64,000 bases of DNA from Diphasiastrum complanatum (taxonomy: Eukaryota > Streptophyta > Lycopodiopsida > Lycopodiales > Lycopodiaceae). The DNA is taken from NCBI GenBank assembly GCA_029204225.1, contig MU831889.1, positions 34,263-98,262 on the forward strand, in the 5' to 3' direction. Below are positions 1 through 11,690 of the stretch, in pieces. A program made the position numbers and the translations under genes. The notes beneath the pieces are model-generated. The model did not search any database. It saw only the letters and a program-made list of their open reading frames with translations, and was not told the DNA's origin. Within the stretch, counting starts at the first letter, position 1. Every line of letters begins with the position of its first letter.

Positions 1-825
1 TCTTTTGGGGTTGAATCTGCACTCATATGCAGAATGTCCCTTCTTCTTGCAATGCATGCAAGGCATTGGGTTGAACCAGCACTTGTTGGTTGTGTGTCCT
101 GGCTTGTGACAGTGTTCACATGAGGAAGTTTGTTGGTTGTCGTTACCTTTGCTCAAAGACTTGGTACTGTCTTGTCGAATCTGGTTTGTTTCTGTTCTTC
201 TTCTTTCCTTTTGTGAAAAGGTCTTCTCCTGATCACTGTTTCCTTCTCCTTCGTTTCTCATCAGTCTCTCATCAGCGACAAGAATGATAGCATGCTCAAA
301 TGTCATGTCTGGTAAACTCAATATGAGCATCCTTAGTGGGTGATAGGAGGCAGGTAGAGATTTCATGAAGTACATCAACTGTTGTGGTGTTGGGACCTGG
401 TGTTCTTGTCCAGATGCAGCGAGTTGAGAGAAGATCATTCTGATCTTCTCAACATGCTAATCCAACTGGTTGCCATTCCATCACATAGATTACAGCTGAT
501 TGTGAAGGTGCATCACCGATGCGGTAGTCCTCACTTCGTACTTCTGCTTTAGTCTTTCTCATGCTTCATGGCTACTTTCACAGTCTTTAATCTGCATGAG
601 TATTTCTTCGTTGATGGACGAAATGATGACTGCCATTGCGTGCTCATCTTTTCTGGTCCATTCAGCTCTCCTTGGGTCTCCTTACGGAGGCTGCACTTCT
701 GTGAGTTTGGTCACCGACCAGATGCCTTCACCCTTCAGAAGTGTTTTGATTTTGGATTTCCATATTCTGTAGTTTGCGGTGCCATCAAGACTGATTGCTA
801 TTCTCGTTTGGATTGTTGTAGCCAT
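1..825 (-). pseudogene. Ty1/copia gag (family 1, copy A), truncated by window edge
   Basis: The reading starts at an ATG complementary to 823-825 and opens MATTIQTRIAISLDG, followed by a conserved IWKSKIKTLLKGEGIW core (copia gag). Two canonical CX2CX4HX4C zinc knuckles (CEHCHKPGHTTNKC and CMHCKKKGHSAYEC) lie at about 20-120. Gag forms the particle that packages element RNA. Several in-frame stops and small indels show that it is not functional; for example the frame ends just after EVQPP near 682. The same gag occurs on the plus strand at 40251. Protease, integrase and RT lie beyond the window start. PBS and LTR follow at the right, so this is the 5' end of an element pointing left. Confidence 0.88.
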
Positions 826-849
826 ATTGTGTTGTCTTAGAGAATCGCT

Positions 850-861
850 ACTCTGATACCA
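850..861 (-). other. Primer binding site of copia copy A
   Basis: Read on the minus strand this is TGGTATCAGAG, complementary to the 3' end of initiator tRNA-Met, the usual primer of plant copia elements. It directly abuts the LTR end (CCACA) and sits about 25 bases before the gag ATG. Confidence 0.85.
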
Positions 862-1348
862 TGTGGCAAAAACAGCTTGTTTATGTCCTTCTTGTTTGTT
901 TTGCATGAAAGTTTGGATTGTCTACAGGATCCTAGGCAAGTGACTACAGATCACAGATCAGAAGAAAATTCAAGCAATAAAAAATGACGCAAAGGATGAG
1001 ATGGAAAAAATAGAGAGTAATTGTATTTTTGTTTTTGTGTTTTTGAGTGAGTCATTCAGTGTCTCGCTCGTTGGCGGCCTGACGCTCCTCTTGGTAGCTG
1101 TGTTATGCTCATTGGCATACTTTCATGCACAGCTCTCCCGTCTATCTCTCCACAAATTCAATTTCCATTCTGTGTGTTAATCAAAAATGCGTATTTATCT
1201 CCACTGTGTGGAGTTTACAAGATAGTTAATTAGAGAATTACAAGACAAGTTTATGCTAACCAACTAGTTAGTTATCCTCTATTATCGTTGTCTCTCGCAG
1301 CTGAGCGTAAAGTACAAGACTCCACGCTCGTCAAACTACCAACTGTTA
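862..1348 (-). repeat. 5' LTR of copia family 1, copy A
   Basis: An LTR of 487 bp that ends in CCACA next to the PBS. It is homologous along its length to the LTRs at 39425-39855 and 46012-46529. Shared landmarks are the ACACAGTGGAGATA block, the GCATGAAAGT block, the GCCAACGAG pair, and AGGATCCTG near the end. Its outer end reads TAACAGTTGG on the minus strand where the 46-kb copy has TGCCAGCTGG, so the terminal TG has probably mutated to TA. Confidence 0.8.
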
Positions 1349-1724
1349 GCTCGAATCGTTTTCTTTCGATTCATCTCTTCTTCCAGTGTGTTTCGTCATT
1401 TGGTTGCAGGGACGAAACACGAACACTTTTCCTTCGGCCTTTGAGGCATGTTTGACTTTCGACTCGGTCTGTTTCGCTTCGGTTCGATTCGGCCTTCAAA
1501 AACTTTTTGTCCTTTGGGGTGGATCATAGTGTTAATGGATGTAGTGTTAATCTTTAGGGTTCATGGATGTTAGAGTTAGATGTGAATCCTCCATTCATGT
1601 TGAAATCTGAACTATACTATGGCTCTCATGGGAACGAACCTACACGTGACAATTGACTCCGTCTCTTTAATGCTAGATTGACTAGATCTTGGATTCAGGT
1701 TAGGCAAGGAAAGAAACCCACTAC
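1349..1724 (+). repeat. Partial 5' LTR of Ty3/gypsy copy 1
   Basis: The sequence between the copia LTR and the tRNA-Asp PBS at 1730. It ends CACTACA just before the PBS, as an LTR should. Its left part appears to have been removed or displaced by the copia element, so it is called partial. No matching 3' LTR was found right of the integrase at 8.2 kb. Confidence 0.6.
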
Positions 1725-1729
1725 AATTT

Positions 1730-1747
1730 TGGCGCCGTTGCCGGGGA
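1730..1747 (+). other. Primer binding site, tRNA-Asp type
   Basis: The 18 bases TGGCGCCGTTGCCGGGGA are an exact complement of the 3' end of plant tRNA-Asp(GUC) including CCA. This primer is typical of plant non-chromovirus (Athila/Tat-type) Ty3/gypsy elements (family knowledge). It fixes the start and orientation of the element that runs to about 8.2 kb. Confidence 0.92.
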
Positions 1748-2705
1748 GCTACGCCAATTTTTCAGTTTGCAGCATGTTTGTGGATGGTTAGCTTGCATTA
1801 GGCATCTTGTCGTGGCATAAATAGTGGTAGATCTGCATTTAGGGTTAGTTTGGGAGTGATTTTGTTTGATTTGAGTGGATTTGCTTGTTTGAAATCTAAT
1901 TTGATTGTAAAATAGGAAAAGCTATTCAGATCACCAATCTTAAGATCCATTTGGATCTGAGATATAAAAAAAAACAACAAAAATTGGTCAAATATGCCAG
2001 ATTTTGGTCGAAAAGAGATAAAAATCGTCATCGGAGCTGATAACTTTTTACTCTCTTTCAAGAAACCTTCGCCGAATTATAGACACCTTAAATTTTGATC
2101 ACAAAACCTTCAGTTTGAAGGACAAAGACTAATTCCTAGCAGATTTTCAAAAACATCAAAAAAACCGTCAAAAAATATCAAAAAATCACCAAAACCCTAA
2201 AAATACAGAAAAAGAACCTTCGCCCAATTCACTGTGCATAGGTGTGATTCAGATCTATCTACTGCCAGGTCGACGAAGAATAATACCAAAAATAGAGAAG
2301 ATCAGTTGTCATATTGTCATATTTTTGTCAAAAAAATCACTTTTTTGCAAAAATACCAATATTACTCTTGATCCTTTGCCAAAACCTTCGCCGAGTTTCC
2401 AAAACATTGTATTTATAGTAAAATACTATTTTTGAGTTCGACGAATATTCTTCTTGTACAGATCATAGAAAATCTTGATTTTTACTCTCACCAAACTACA
2501 AAAGTTGTATTTTCTTGTGTCAAAAACCTTCGCTAGGTTTACTCTAGTTTTATTTGTGTCAGATCTTGCATCTGAGAGTTCGACAAAGGTTATTACCCGA
2601 GAAATTGTCAGAAAAGTTGATCAGAGAGTTTTTTTTTTTTTTTCCAAAATAGCACTATTGAACCTTCGCTGACCCAACCTTCGCCAGTCCTATTTTTAGG
2701 TTTTG
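1748..2705 (+). repeat. Gypsy leader with a reiterated AACCTTCGC motif
   Basis: AT-rich untranslated leader with no long open frame. The motif AACCTTCGCC or a close variant recurs near 2064, 2215, 2382, 2524, 2659 and 2676, with a weaker form near 2106, at irregular spacing of 17 to about 165 bases. Homology to copy 2 gag starts only at about 2708, so the N-terminal part of gag present in copy 2 (30370-30500) is deleted here and the leader is fused to mid-gag. Confidence 0.6.
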
Positions 2706-4550
2706 ATTTTTTCTTCAGATCTATGCTGAATCCTGTGAAGTCTATGACGAAATTTTCTCTCAAGATAAACTTAAACTTTTTCCTATGGCCTTAACAGACG
2801 CAACACAAGATTGGTACTATAATCAAGATAAAACTGGGCGTACAGATTGGGAGGTTGTTAAAATAGTCCTTATCACACGGTTCAAACCGCGGAAGTTTAT
2901 GGAAGACCCTTTCCTACTTTTAACTAAAATTAAAATGGGAAAGGAGAAAATGGTGGTGGCTTCAGTCTTGCTGGACAGTCTTTATAGCAATGCCCATAAC
3001 CACAGTCACGACAGAATGATACAAATTTCCCTTTATTTGGACATTCTGCAACTCTGTGATTTTCTCCACATGCAAAGCATTCAAGTGGTGCTCTGGTCCA
3101 ATTTCTAGAGGCCTGTTGAGTGACAACATAAATAACATACTGTTCCGAAGATCCACCTTCTTGATCATTACCATAGTTCCATTGCTCAACACTTCCGTAA
3201 GGTTATGGTTCCATCAAATTGGCAGGAGGAGCGGAGTGCTTTGGTGGGGCAGATAAAGCTAAACGTTCCGGGTATCCAAGAGCAGATTGTCTCAGTCTTG
3301 CTGCTGGATTTCCTCCATATTGTGGTTCTCGATATCCCAATATCGTTGCTGAATTATCCGAGGGTTGAAGTTGCAAAAAGCAGTCTCATGGTCAGGGGAA
3401 TTACACAGATGGCAAACACTAATTTCCATTCGTTTTTTCAATTAAGGACACTCGTTCACTGTGTGATTTCATGTACAAATAGAACACTAGACATTTTTCC
3501 TGGTAGGACAAGTCTTTGCAAATTTTTCAAGTTCCTTGTTTGCTTTTCCGTGAAAATCTTCCAATGCTTTGATCTTTTCATCAAATTGCGAGTGCAACTT
3601 TTCCATCTGTTTCTGCTGGTTCTTCCCAAGTTTCTCGAACTCGTTGAGCATCATTTATGTAGTAGCGTTGGCATTCGTTGATGCAATAGTGGTGGATGTT
3701 GTAGTAGTCTGTCCTGTTGTATAAGACAACATACTGATATTCGGCTCATCATCTGAATCTTCATCCTCCTTCCGAATTGCATCGTCCATAGCATTTCGCA
3801 AGAGTGCATACTCATTATGACGTTTCAGCTCACGTTTGATCCGTTTAGGTAGACCTGACAAAAACCACATAGTCATGGCATTTTCGTTAATCAGCTCAAG
3901 TTCGCACTCAGATTTGAGGCGTTTCACCCGTTCCCTATAAATTTGATAACAATCAAGCGAAGCCCATTAGCTCAGGCGTATCCTTGATGGTGGTCACCAG
4001 AGCACAAAAGCAGAAAGAACCAATGGTGGATCTAGTATCTACTGATTCTATACCATTGAACGATATACCAACAACATCTACAGTCTATCCAAATCTTCAT
4101 GCAGAAAAAAGAAGATATCAAGATATGAGGTAGTGGATTAAACATCTGCAAGAAGAAGAGGAGCTTGAAGCTGCTAAAGCAACAGCTGAAGTTTGTTCTT
4201 CACCATTGCAGCCACCAAGAAATTCACGTATAGATATGAATGATTAGTTGCATCATCATGAAGAACCCTTCAAGATGACTGAACCAGAAGCGCCGCAAAC
4301 AGAATTGCTCATGAATATCCTATTTAGTAAGATTAATATCTCATTGGGAGAGTTCCTGAAGTTGGTGCCAAAAGCAAAAGAAGTCTTAGCGCAAAAGTTA
4401 GCTCAATTAGAACCAGAAGTCCATCAGGAGCCACTTTTTGTGCTGGATTTGAAGAATCTAATGAAGTACTCCATGTCGGAGCCGATTGGGACAATGAACA
4501 AAAGAATATCACTCTGCCGATACAGCATAGACAATTTTCTAAGGAAGCAG
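2706..4550 (+). pseudogene. Ty3/gypsy gag, copy 1 (broken, with internal inversion)
   Basis: The reading starts inside the retrotransposon gag domain (QIYAESCEVYDEIFSQDKL, ATQDWYYNQDKTGRTDWE) and matches copy 2 at 30500-30720. From about 2950 to 3932 the sequence matches copy 2 only on the opposite strand, then plus-strand homology resumes with IKHLQEEEEL and later KLVPKAKEVLAQKLAQ. Stops interrupt the rest, for example TAG before WIKHLQ and before LHHHEEPF. N-terminal gag residues seen in copy 2 are absent. It cannot encode a working Gag. Confidence 0.88.
2950..3932 (-). other. In-place inversion of gag segment
   Basis: On the minus strand this segment reads as normal gag: MKRLKSECELELINENA, then FLSGLPKRIKRELKRHNEY, then the zinc-knuckle region. 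It is collinear with copy 2 from about 30750 to 31735. Both flanks are in plus-strand order: 2940-2949 continues copy 2 near 30720, and 3935 continues copy 2 near 31750 (AATTTGATAACAATCAAG). Left-junction sequences share a TGGT microhomology. About 980 bp was flipped without obvious loss. Confidence 0.88.
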
Positions 4551-5740
4551 CTGTGATAGATGGCGGTTCAGGAGTTAACCTGATTTCTACAAAGCTATGT
4601 GCAAAATGGGGTCTTACAAAGATCAAGCCTACGACTTTTGCCATTAAGCTAGTTGATCAAACGATAGTTCATCTGCGAGGAATGGTTGAAGATATATTTG
4701 TCAGAATTGCGGGAGTACAGTTCGTCATTACTTTCGTAGTAATGGACTTACCAGAAGCACCAAATGTCTACCAAGTCCTATTGGGACGTCCATGGTTACG
4801 AGTTGCGCAAGTAATTCATTATTGGAGTACCGGAAAAATCACTTTTGAAAATCGTGAACGTGCAATGAAAGTTGATCTTACAACTTGGACTATCAAACCA
4901 GTGGTTCAAAAAGAGGATGATGATTCATCAACAATGGATCGTACTTGTGACCGTCTAGAGAAAAATTTGGGAGCTCATTACGATTCTCAAATTGATACTG
5001 TCAACTAGAATGAAGCTCTTGCAACGATTGATTGTACAGCAGGATATACATGTCAACAAGATAATCAGTCATATTTGAGCGAGATTTTTTTATTGGATCG
5101 AACCTTGGATACACCGATCACGTTTCCATTGAATGTGCTGAATGTAGCTTGGATATCAACGGAACCTATACCAGATCCGATTGAAGATGATCTCATACTT
5201 GTGAGTCATGCCTTGACTTATGATGACAATGCAGAACTTACGGATGAGCAGATTCTAAATCATATGGATCCGACCAAATTTGGAGTGCGTAATGTTCCTG
5301 ATGAACCAACAATAAAACTGCCCAAAGCAGTTATATTGAAGGAAGATAGGATCACAGGATCGATGATGAAGAAACAAGCTAAACAACATTATATTACGGT
5401 CCTGAAATGGGAAAATCCTCCTCAAAAGATTGATTCAGAGAATGTGCCACCCTTACTGGATAAAGGCACCATCGTCTCGGAAGTCATCACCTCCACGATC
5501 AATTCTTGCTAAGAAAGCTAAGCGAAGATCCAAGACAAGTCCTTTCGAAAAAGAACAAGCAGATGTAGTCCAGCATGATATGCCTGAACATTTTAGACGT
5601 TATACATTGGATGATGTGGTTATCATGTTACCTAACGTGCATCGTGAACCTGAAGAACATGTGCCAGACTCAAAAGATGTTTACGATGGCCCAGCTAGGA
5701 CACAGCCAATGAATCTTGCTGAACCAGGAGAATCGGAATA
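4550..5740 (+). pseudogene. Ty3/gypsy protease and linker, copy 1
   Basis: Retropepsin-like aspartic protease that would cut the element polyprotein. The active-site block reads AVIDGGSGVNLIS, with DGG instead of the usual DSG or DTG, and the second conserved block is LLGRPWLRV. A linker rich in acidic residues follows. It is broken by a TAG at about 5006 (TVN*N; copy 2 has tryptophan there) and by frame changes near 5510. It corresponds to 32370-33480 in copy 2. Confidence 0.82.
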
Positions 5741-6560
5741 GATTGTACAAGTTGGTTCACAACTTAATCCTGAACAGTATCAAGCACTCCGCATGTTACT
5801 TATTAAATATCAAGATTGCTTTGCATGGACTTATCAAGTTCTAAAGGGTATTCCGACATAGTGATTGAACATACCATACCTTTAGTACCTGATGCAGTTT
5901 CAAAGGTTACAAAGTTCTATCGCTGTAATCCTAATGTTGCGGATCTGATAAAGAAAGACTGCTTGACGCCGATTTCATTTATGAGATCGAGCATACCGAA
6001 TGGATCTCATCGATTGTCATTGTTTCTAAGAAGAATGGGAAATTGAGAATATGTGTGAATCTCAAGACGTTGAACAAAGTGACGCAAAAGGATCACTTTT
6101 CGTTAGCATTTTGGATCGCCTTGCTGGAGCGGAAGCTTATAGTTTCTTGGATGGATTTAGTGGTTACAACCAGGTTAAGATAGCACCTGCCGATCGTCAC
6201 AAAACCGCTTTTGCAATAGAATGGAGCACCTATGCTTACAAAATAATGTCGTTTGGACTCTGTAATGCACCAAGTTCATTCCAAAGAGTAATGCAATTTG
6301 CTTTTAAAGATTATCTGCAAAAATTCTTTCAAATTTACTTGGATGACCTAGGAGTCCATAGTATAGATACAGACCACCTGGATCGATTAGAGAAAGTATT
6401 TGAAAGATGTCGCAAATATCAAATTTCTCTAAATCCAAAAAAATGTCAGATATGGGTTTCCCACTGAGTTGTGCTTGGACATGTGATATCAAGACATGGT
6501 ATTGCCACAGATTATTCTAAAATCAAGGTTATTGTGGAATTGACACCGCCAACAAGAATC
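5741..6560 (+). pseudogene. Ty3/gypsy reverse transcriptase, copy 1
   Basis: RT landmarks in order are CFAWTYQ, a fingers segment disrupted near 5860-6060 by stops and indels, SFLDGFSGYNQVKIAP, FGLCNAPSSFQRVM, and the catalytic IYLDDLGVHS near 6330-6360. Both catalytic aspartates are present, but an in-frame TAG near 5859, a frame change near 5960 and a TGA near 6465 (SH*VVLGH) break it. Collinear with 33660-34530 in copy 2. Confidence 0.88.
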
Positions 6561-7110
6561 TGTGAAGTTTATGTGTTTATGGGTAATGCAAACTATCATC
6601 GAATTTTTATTATCTTCTTTGCGAATTTAGCACGACCTATATACAAATTGACTATTGTTCCTATTTCGACAATAGAGGCGTTAGAAGCCTTTGAAAAGTT
6701 AGAAAAAAAAACATTAACTGCAGCACCAATGTTGCATTCTCCAGATTGGACGGTAGAACTTCATGTTCATACGGATGCCTCGAAATATGCCATTGGATCA
6801 GTTTTGACGCAGCCAGATAAATATAAGAAAGATTATCCTATACGATTTGCAAGCAGACAACTTACAGATCTAGAGAAGAATTATTCAACAACACAACGTG
6901 AGGCGTTAGCCATGATTTTCGAAAATTTTGTCACTACCTCATGAAAACACACTTTGCATTTTATACGAATCACCAGCCGTTACTTTACTTGGTAAACAAG
7001 ACATGCAATACTGGACGTATTGCAAGAAGGTTATTATTATTAACTAAATTTGACTTTCAAATTGTGGTTCGAAAGGGGAAGCAACATTATCTAGCCGATC
7101 ACGTTTCACG
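6561..7110 (+). pseudogene. Ty3/gypsy RNase H, copy 1
   Basis: Contains LHVHTDASKYAIGSVLTQP (first catalytic Asp block), IRFASRQLTDLEKNYSTT, then TNHQPLLYLVNK and QHYLADHVSRIES. A one-base change near 6936 splits the frame. RNase H removes the RNA strand during reverse transcription. Copy 2 lacks everything after NYST because a copia element interrupts it there. Confidence 0.85.
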
Positions 7111-8200
7111 AATTGAATCCGCACCAGTTAATACTGAAGTGGATGATGAATTACCAGATGCTGCATTGTTCTATGTAGAAGCAGTACCTGAGTGGGCAGC
7201 GGATATTGTTGAGTACCTGATGCTAGGACAACCGAATGACTCCTTGACAAAAATACAGAAGAGACAATTGATTCATAAGGCTCAACCTTATCAATTGATT
7301 GCAAGACAGTTGTATCGTCGTGGATCATACAATAATTTATGTAGATGTGTTTTACCGCATGAAGTACCAAATTTAATCATGTTTTCACATGATGGCATGG
7401 GTGGAGGACACTTCTCTACAGATATTACTATTCGCAAACTTTTGCAATCATGTTGTTGGTGGCCTACTCTTCATAAGGAGACAAAATTTTATTCAGACAT
7501 GTGATGTTTGCCAGCGAGCACAACGACCTAGTAGACAAAACTATGAACCCTTGCATCCGGTTTTATCGCAAGCACCGTTTGAAAAATGGGAGCTGGATTA
7601 TGTTGGTCCTATTCATCCTACCGTGCAAGGATCTCAGGCCCGATACATTATCGTAACAACTGATTATATGACCGAGTGAGTTGAAGCCAAAGCTGTATAA
7701 GTTGCTGATGCAAAATCTATGGCCAAGTTTCTGTATGAAAATATTGTAATCAGATTTGGATCTCCGATCGAGATTGTTAGTGACCGGGGTACACACTTTG
7801 TCAATCAAACAATAAAGTGTTTATTGGAAGATTTTTTTTGTTATACACAGATTTAGCACTCCCTACTATCCCAGAGGGAATGGCCAAGCTGAATCTTCCA
7901 CTAAGATTCTCTGCACCATTATGACAAAGACAGTTGAAGCAAGTCAGTCTGATTGGGAACATAAAATGTATGCAACATTATGGGCATTCAAAATCGCATA
8001 CAAAAATAGTACAAATCAAACGCCCTTTCAACTGGTCTATGGTCAAGATGTTGTCATGCCGATTGAATTTTTAATCCCATCTTTACGCATAGCGGCAACA
8101 GAACGGTTAAATGATGATAGGTCTTTACAACTATGTCATGAAGATAAGCATTGAGCACTGCGAAAAAGCAAGCACAGAAATTGTTAGAGATCAACATTGG
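7111..8200 (+). pseudogene. Ty3/gypsy integrase, copy 1
   Basis: An H2C2 zinc domain (HDGMGGGH followed by CDVCQRAQRP) is followed by a DDE core: WELDYVGPIHP (first Asp), IVSDRGTHFVN (second Asp) and GNGQAESSTKIL (Glu). Stops occur at about 7678 (YMTE*VEAKAV) and 7698, and a frame change lies in the T-run near 7828. The C-terminal part ends near 8154-8200. No chromodomain is visible, consistent with a non-chromovirus lineage. No LTR of this family follows, so the 3' end is lost. Confidence 0.87.
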
Positions 8201-8357
8201 AAGTAAGAAAATAACCTTACATCGACCTAACCAATGATCTGCATTGGACCAATGATGGCGTCGTCCTTGCAGTGAGATCGTCATTCTTGACTCGCCTTCC
8301 GCGTCACGACGTCGTACTAGGCATACATCGTCAGCTGCGCTTCCACCCCCTGCTGTT

Positions 8358-8650
8358 GTTCGCGAGAGAGATAGGAGAGCTGTGCATGAAAGTCTGCCAA
8401 CGAGCAGAACACAGCTACCAAGAGGAGCATCAGGCCGCCAACTAGCGAGACACTGAATGACTCACTCAAAAACAGAAAAACGGAAATACAATTACTCTCT
8501 ATTTTTTCCATCTTATCATTTGCGTCATTTTCGATTGCTTGAATCTTCTTCTGATCTGTGATCTATAGTCGCTTGCTTAGGATCCTGCAGACAATCCAAA
8601 CTTTCGCGCAAAAGAAACAAGGAGGACAAAAACAAGTTGTTTCCACCACA
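8358..8650 (+). repeat. 3' part of a copia family 1 LTR
   Basis: Homologous to the inner two thirds of the LTR at 862-1348 but in the opposite orientation. It shares GTGCATGAAAGT, the GCCAACGAG and GCCAACTAG blocks, TAGGATCCTGCAGACAATCC, and the terminal CCACCACA. Homology starts at GAGAGATAG (about 8361). The preceding 150 bp (8215-8360), GC-richer than the surroundings, is not recognised. No PBS follows, so it is a solo or truncated LTR. Confidence 0.75.
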
Positions 8651-9370
8651 CAAGTGATGTGTATTTAATATATGTTACGTTTTTATTTCTATATTGAAGG
8701 TATGTTCTTGGCAATTTTTCAGCTATTGGTCATGCTGTTATAATTTTAATAATCACGATTGCATTTTGCTTTGTGTCTGTGTTGTATGATCACATTGCAT
8801 GCTAAACCAGGGGCTTGGAACAATTAGGTACGTTATCTAAACTAGGATAGTGGGCGAATAACCCTCTGTCTTTTGAATGGGGGATTGGGCTCTAAATGAC
8901 AAGCCCAAGTCCTCCAATTGACACAACTTTTTGTATATAGTGGGCAAGGGCTGACAACTCTCTACTATATTACAGGTGCCAACGAATGACACTAGAAAAC
9001 AAACGAGACAGATACAAGTACAAGCAATCCCCAACCTTGTTATAATGCACATGTGTTGGGGTATAAAAACATAGCTTGTAGCCGCATCTGTTATGAAAAA
9101 AAATATTATTTTTCAAATTTTACATTTTAAGATTGGCCCAAATTTCATATAAACAATATATTTAATCCATACAAGTGCGAGATGCTAGTGGATATGAACA
9201 AGTTGGGTGGGATGGTTAAGCACTAAGTCTCTTTAAATACATATCTCAATCTTATCTGTTTTCTCTTCACACCAGTATAATTGTCATTGAGAAGTCTATA
9301 TTTTTAGGTTTTTTTGTAAATTAACTATTGATACAATCTATGATGCTCTTGACAGAGCCTCAAGTCTCTT
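8651..9370. other. Non-coding stretch
   Basis: AT-rich sequence with no motif I recognise. A 71-codon minus-strand frame at 8837-9052 has no family features and is not called. Confidence 0.5.
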
Positions 9371-9373
9371 CTC

Positions 9374-10147
9374 GTGCTCATGGACGTTGACAAAAGTTGC
9401 AATGTCTTGGATGGTACAGTCAGAAAAAAATCAAGATCAGAAATAAACACGATATTAGATCCAGAACCCAGAGTTGTAGCCATAAGTGTTATTGTTACAA
9501 ATGATAAACAGGGTGGGGCGATTGTAAAAACTGCAACAACATCTATAGAGACCACACCTATAGAAGTGCCATAGAGGCGCTTTTTCCACCCAGATGTGAA
9601 GAAATTGAAAGACAAGCCACTCCGTCTGCAAAACCCACTATGAGTTTAGCAAAGTACACAACACTGGAGAGTAGATATGCAAAACTAGATGCGTATAAGG
9701 AGAAAATGTTTTGTCAAAAAGAAATCGTTGAGTTAGAGAACAGAAGGTTGAAAAGTCTTGGATAAATTGCAAAATGTTGGACTTGACTTAGACAGCGAAA
9801 GAGAAAAAAAGGAGTGGTACAAAGACACACTACATCTTGAAAGACAAGCAGCTATGCATTGTGAAGAAGTGCAAAATCTTAGAAATAAGTTGGAGGCAAA
9901 AAGAATGAATTCCAAAAATCTAAGGGCTAAGTTGTTACTTTTGCCAACGAACACAAAAGGATTTTTCATTAGTGACTCCCAGAGATTTGTCGCATTTCAA
10001 ACAAACATCTTGTACATATGCTCATTGGTACCACCTGTGTCTGATGCAGTATATCAAAGAAGGACCTCTTGTTATCGACAAATGAATCCTTTGTCGGATG
10101 GGCCTATTATTGAGGGGGAAGCTTTGTCGCAACATGTCGCACTCTAA
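9374..10147 (+). pseudogene. Broken reading frame with coiled-coil segment, unrecognised
   Basis: Three coding-like stretches lie in order. 9374-9574 contains SRSEINTILDPEPRVVA. 9600-9760, in another frame, contains YTTLESRYAKLDAYKEK and QKEIVELENRRLK. 9758-10147, back in the first frame, contains LDSEREKKEWYKDTLHLE and EEVQNLRNKLEAK. The last two are heptad-like and charged, suggesting a coiled coil. At least two frame changes and a TAG at 9572 indicate a pseudogene. I do not recognise the family; a transposon-associated host-like protein is one possibility. Confidence 0.45.
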
Positions 10148-10359
10148 AAAATTTCAGTGAATCATCTAAAAGTAGTGCATGTGAGTGTGTTAGATTGGTC
10201 GGGTTCTATGCAAGCTATCTCCGAGTGTGGTTCAAAAGACCCATAGGTAAGAAAAATATGTCCAAATTGTAGTTGGCTTGGTCCATACCAATTTTCCTTT
10301 ACCAAAAGGCCAAGATTTTTTGTTGACCTAAAGATACAAGACTCTTCATCTACAAAAAG

Positions 10360-10600
10360 ATGATCTTTGGGCAAGGGAGAGAGAGGTGGGGTGAGCAGCG
10401 GCAGGGCAAAGGCAAGGGAGCGGAGGGCAGAGAGTGGAGCAGTAGGGGAAAGGCAGGTCAGGGCAGACAGAAGGAGAGAGCAGGGCAGCAAATAGTAGGG
10501 GAGAGGAGAAGAGGGGTGAGCAGCAGTAGGGCAAGGGGAAGGGAGCGAGGCAGGGCATGAAGGGAGCGAGGGGAAGGAAAGTTAGCAGAACAGCAGGTAG
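10360..10600. repeat. Purine-rich low-complexity tract
   Basis: GGGAGAGGAG-like runs with AGCAG interruptions. It stays open in several frames only because of its composition, so no protein is called. Confidence 0.7.
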
Positions 10601-10611
10601 GGAGATGAAGA

Positions 10612-11690
10612 CAGGTGTTCACTGATTCCTTATCAGTCTATTGATTCTTTAGATTTGTTACAGTTTGGCACGTTTTTGGTTGGGCTTTAGTTCTGTCTAA
10701 TCCAGGCTTCACGGGTTTTTTATGAATTAGTCTTCTTGATTCATTACCCACTCAGGCAGAGGGATCTCATGTTGTAGTAAAGTTTTATCCTGCCTGTTAG
10801 AGGATACTCGGGCAACGTTCACTCTTGAACTGTACTCACATTACTTGAAAACATGCAAATCGATGGATCAACTTACGACTCGGATAAACACCCACAAATT
10901 CCTACTTCTACTTGCTACAGAATCGAATGGAAAAATCCTCCCCTAATCTGTTGCAGCTTCACTTCCGACAAGTTTTGAAAGTTTATGCAGGGATTTGAGT
11001 GTCGCTGATTGTAGCATATAGATAAGGCATTTTCAAGTGTTTTGTGTATGGGTTCAAGTGGCAGCAGTGCCAAATGTTCATTGATTTCCTATCAGTGTAT
11101 TGATTCTTCAGATTTGTTCAGTTTGGCACGTTCTTGGTTGTGGGTTTTTGTTCTGTCTAATCCGAGCTCCACGGGTTTCTTATGAATTAGCCTTCTTGAT
11201 TCATTACCCACTTAGGTAGAGGAATCTCATCGTATTGTAGTGTAGTTTTATCATGCTTGTCAGAGGATACTCGAGCAACGTTCACTCCTGAATTGTACTC
11301 ACATTACTTGAAAACATGCAAGTCATGGTGCTGCTCGATGGATCAGCTTACTACTCGGATGAACACCCACAAATTTCCACTTCTACTTGCTACAAAATCG
11401 AAAGGAAAACAAATTCTTATAAACTGAAATTAATCTACATGCATCAATCAGAATCAACAACAATAAACACAAAGCTAATTAGCAAGCACTCTTGAACTGT
11501 ACTCACACTACTTGAAAACATGCAAGTCATCGATGGATCAGTTTATTACTCAGATGAACACCCACAAATTCCCACTTCTACTTGCTACAGAATCAAATGG
11601 AAAAACAGATCCTTATAAACTGAAATTAATCTATATGCATCAATCAGAATCAACAGAAGCATTTTTTAAGCTTTTCTTTTTCCCAGTTCT
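10612..11690. repeat. Diverged direct repeats, two full and one partial
   Basis: Unit 1 (about 10612-10950) and unit 2 (about 11077-11487) share TGTTCA(C/T)TGATT, CAGTTTGGCACGTT, ATGAATTAG, GAGGATACTCG, ACATGCAA and AACACCCACAAATT in the same order. A third partial unit (about 11488-11690) repeats the second half, including TATAAACTGAAATTAATCTA. There is no open frame. Possibly a decayed non-coding element. Confidence 0.75.

Noticed and set aside
2962-3927. Separate antisense genes inside the gypsy gag
   Set aside because: They are ordinary gag sequence turned round by a local inversion, as the comparison with copy 2 shows.
10162-10560. Overlapping frames on both strands, 66-109 codons
   Set aside because: Purine-rich low-complexity DNA stays open in several frames at once; no protein family features.
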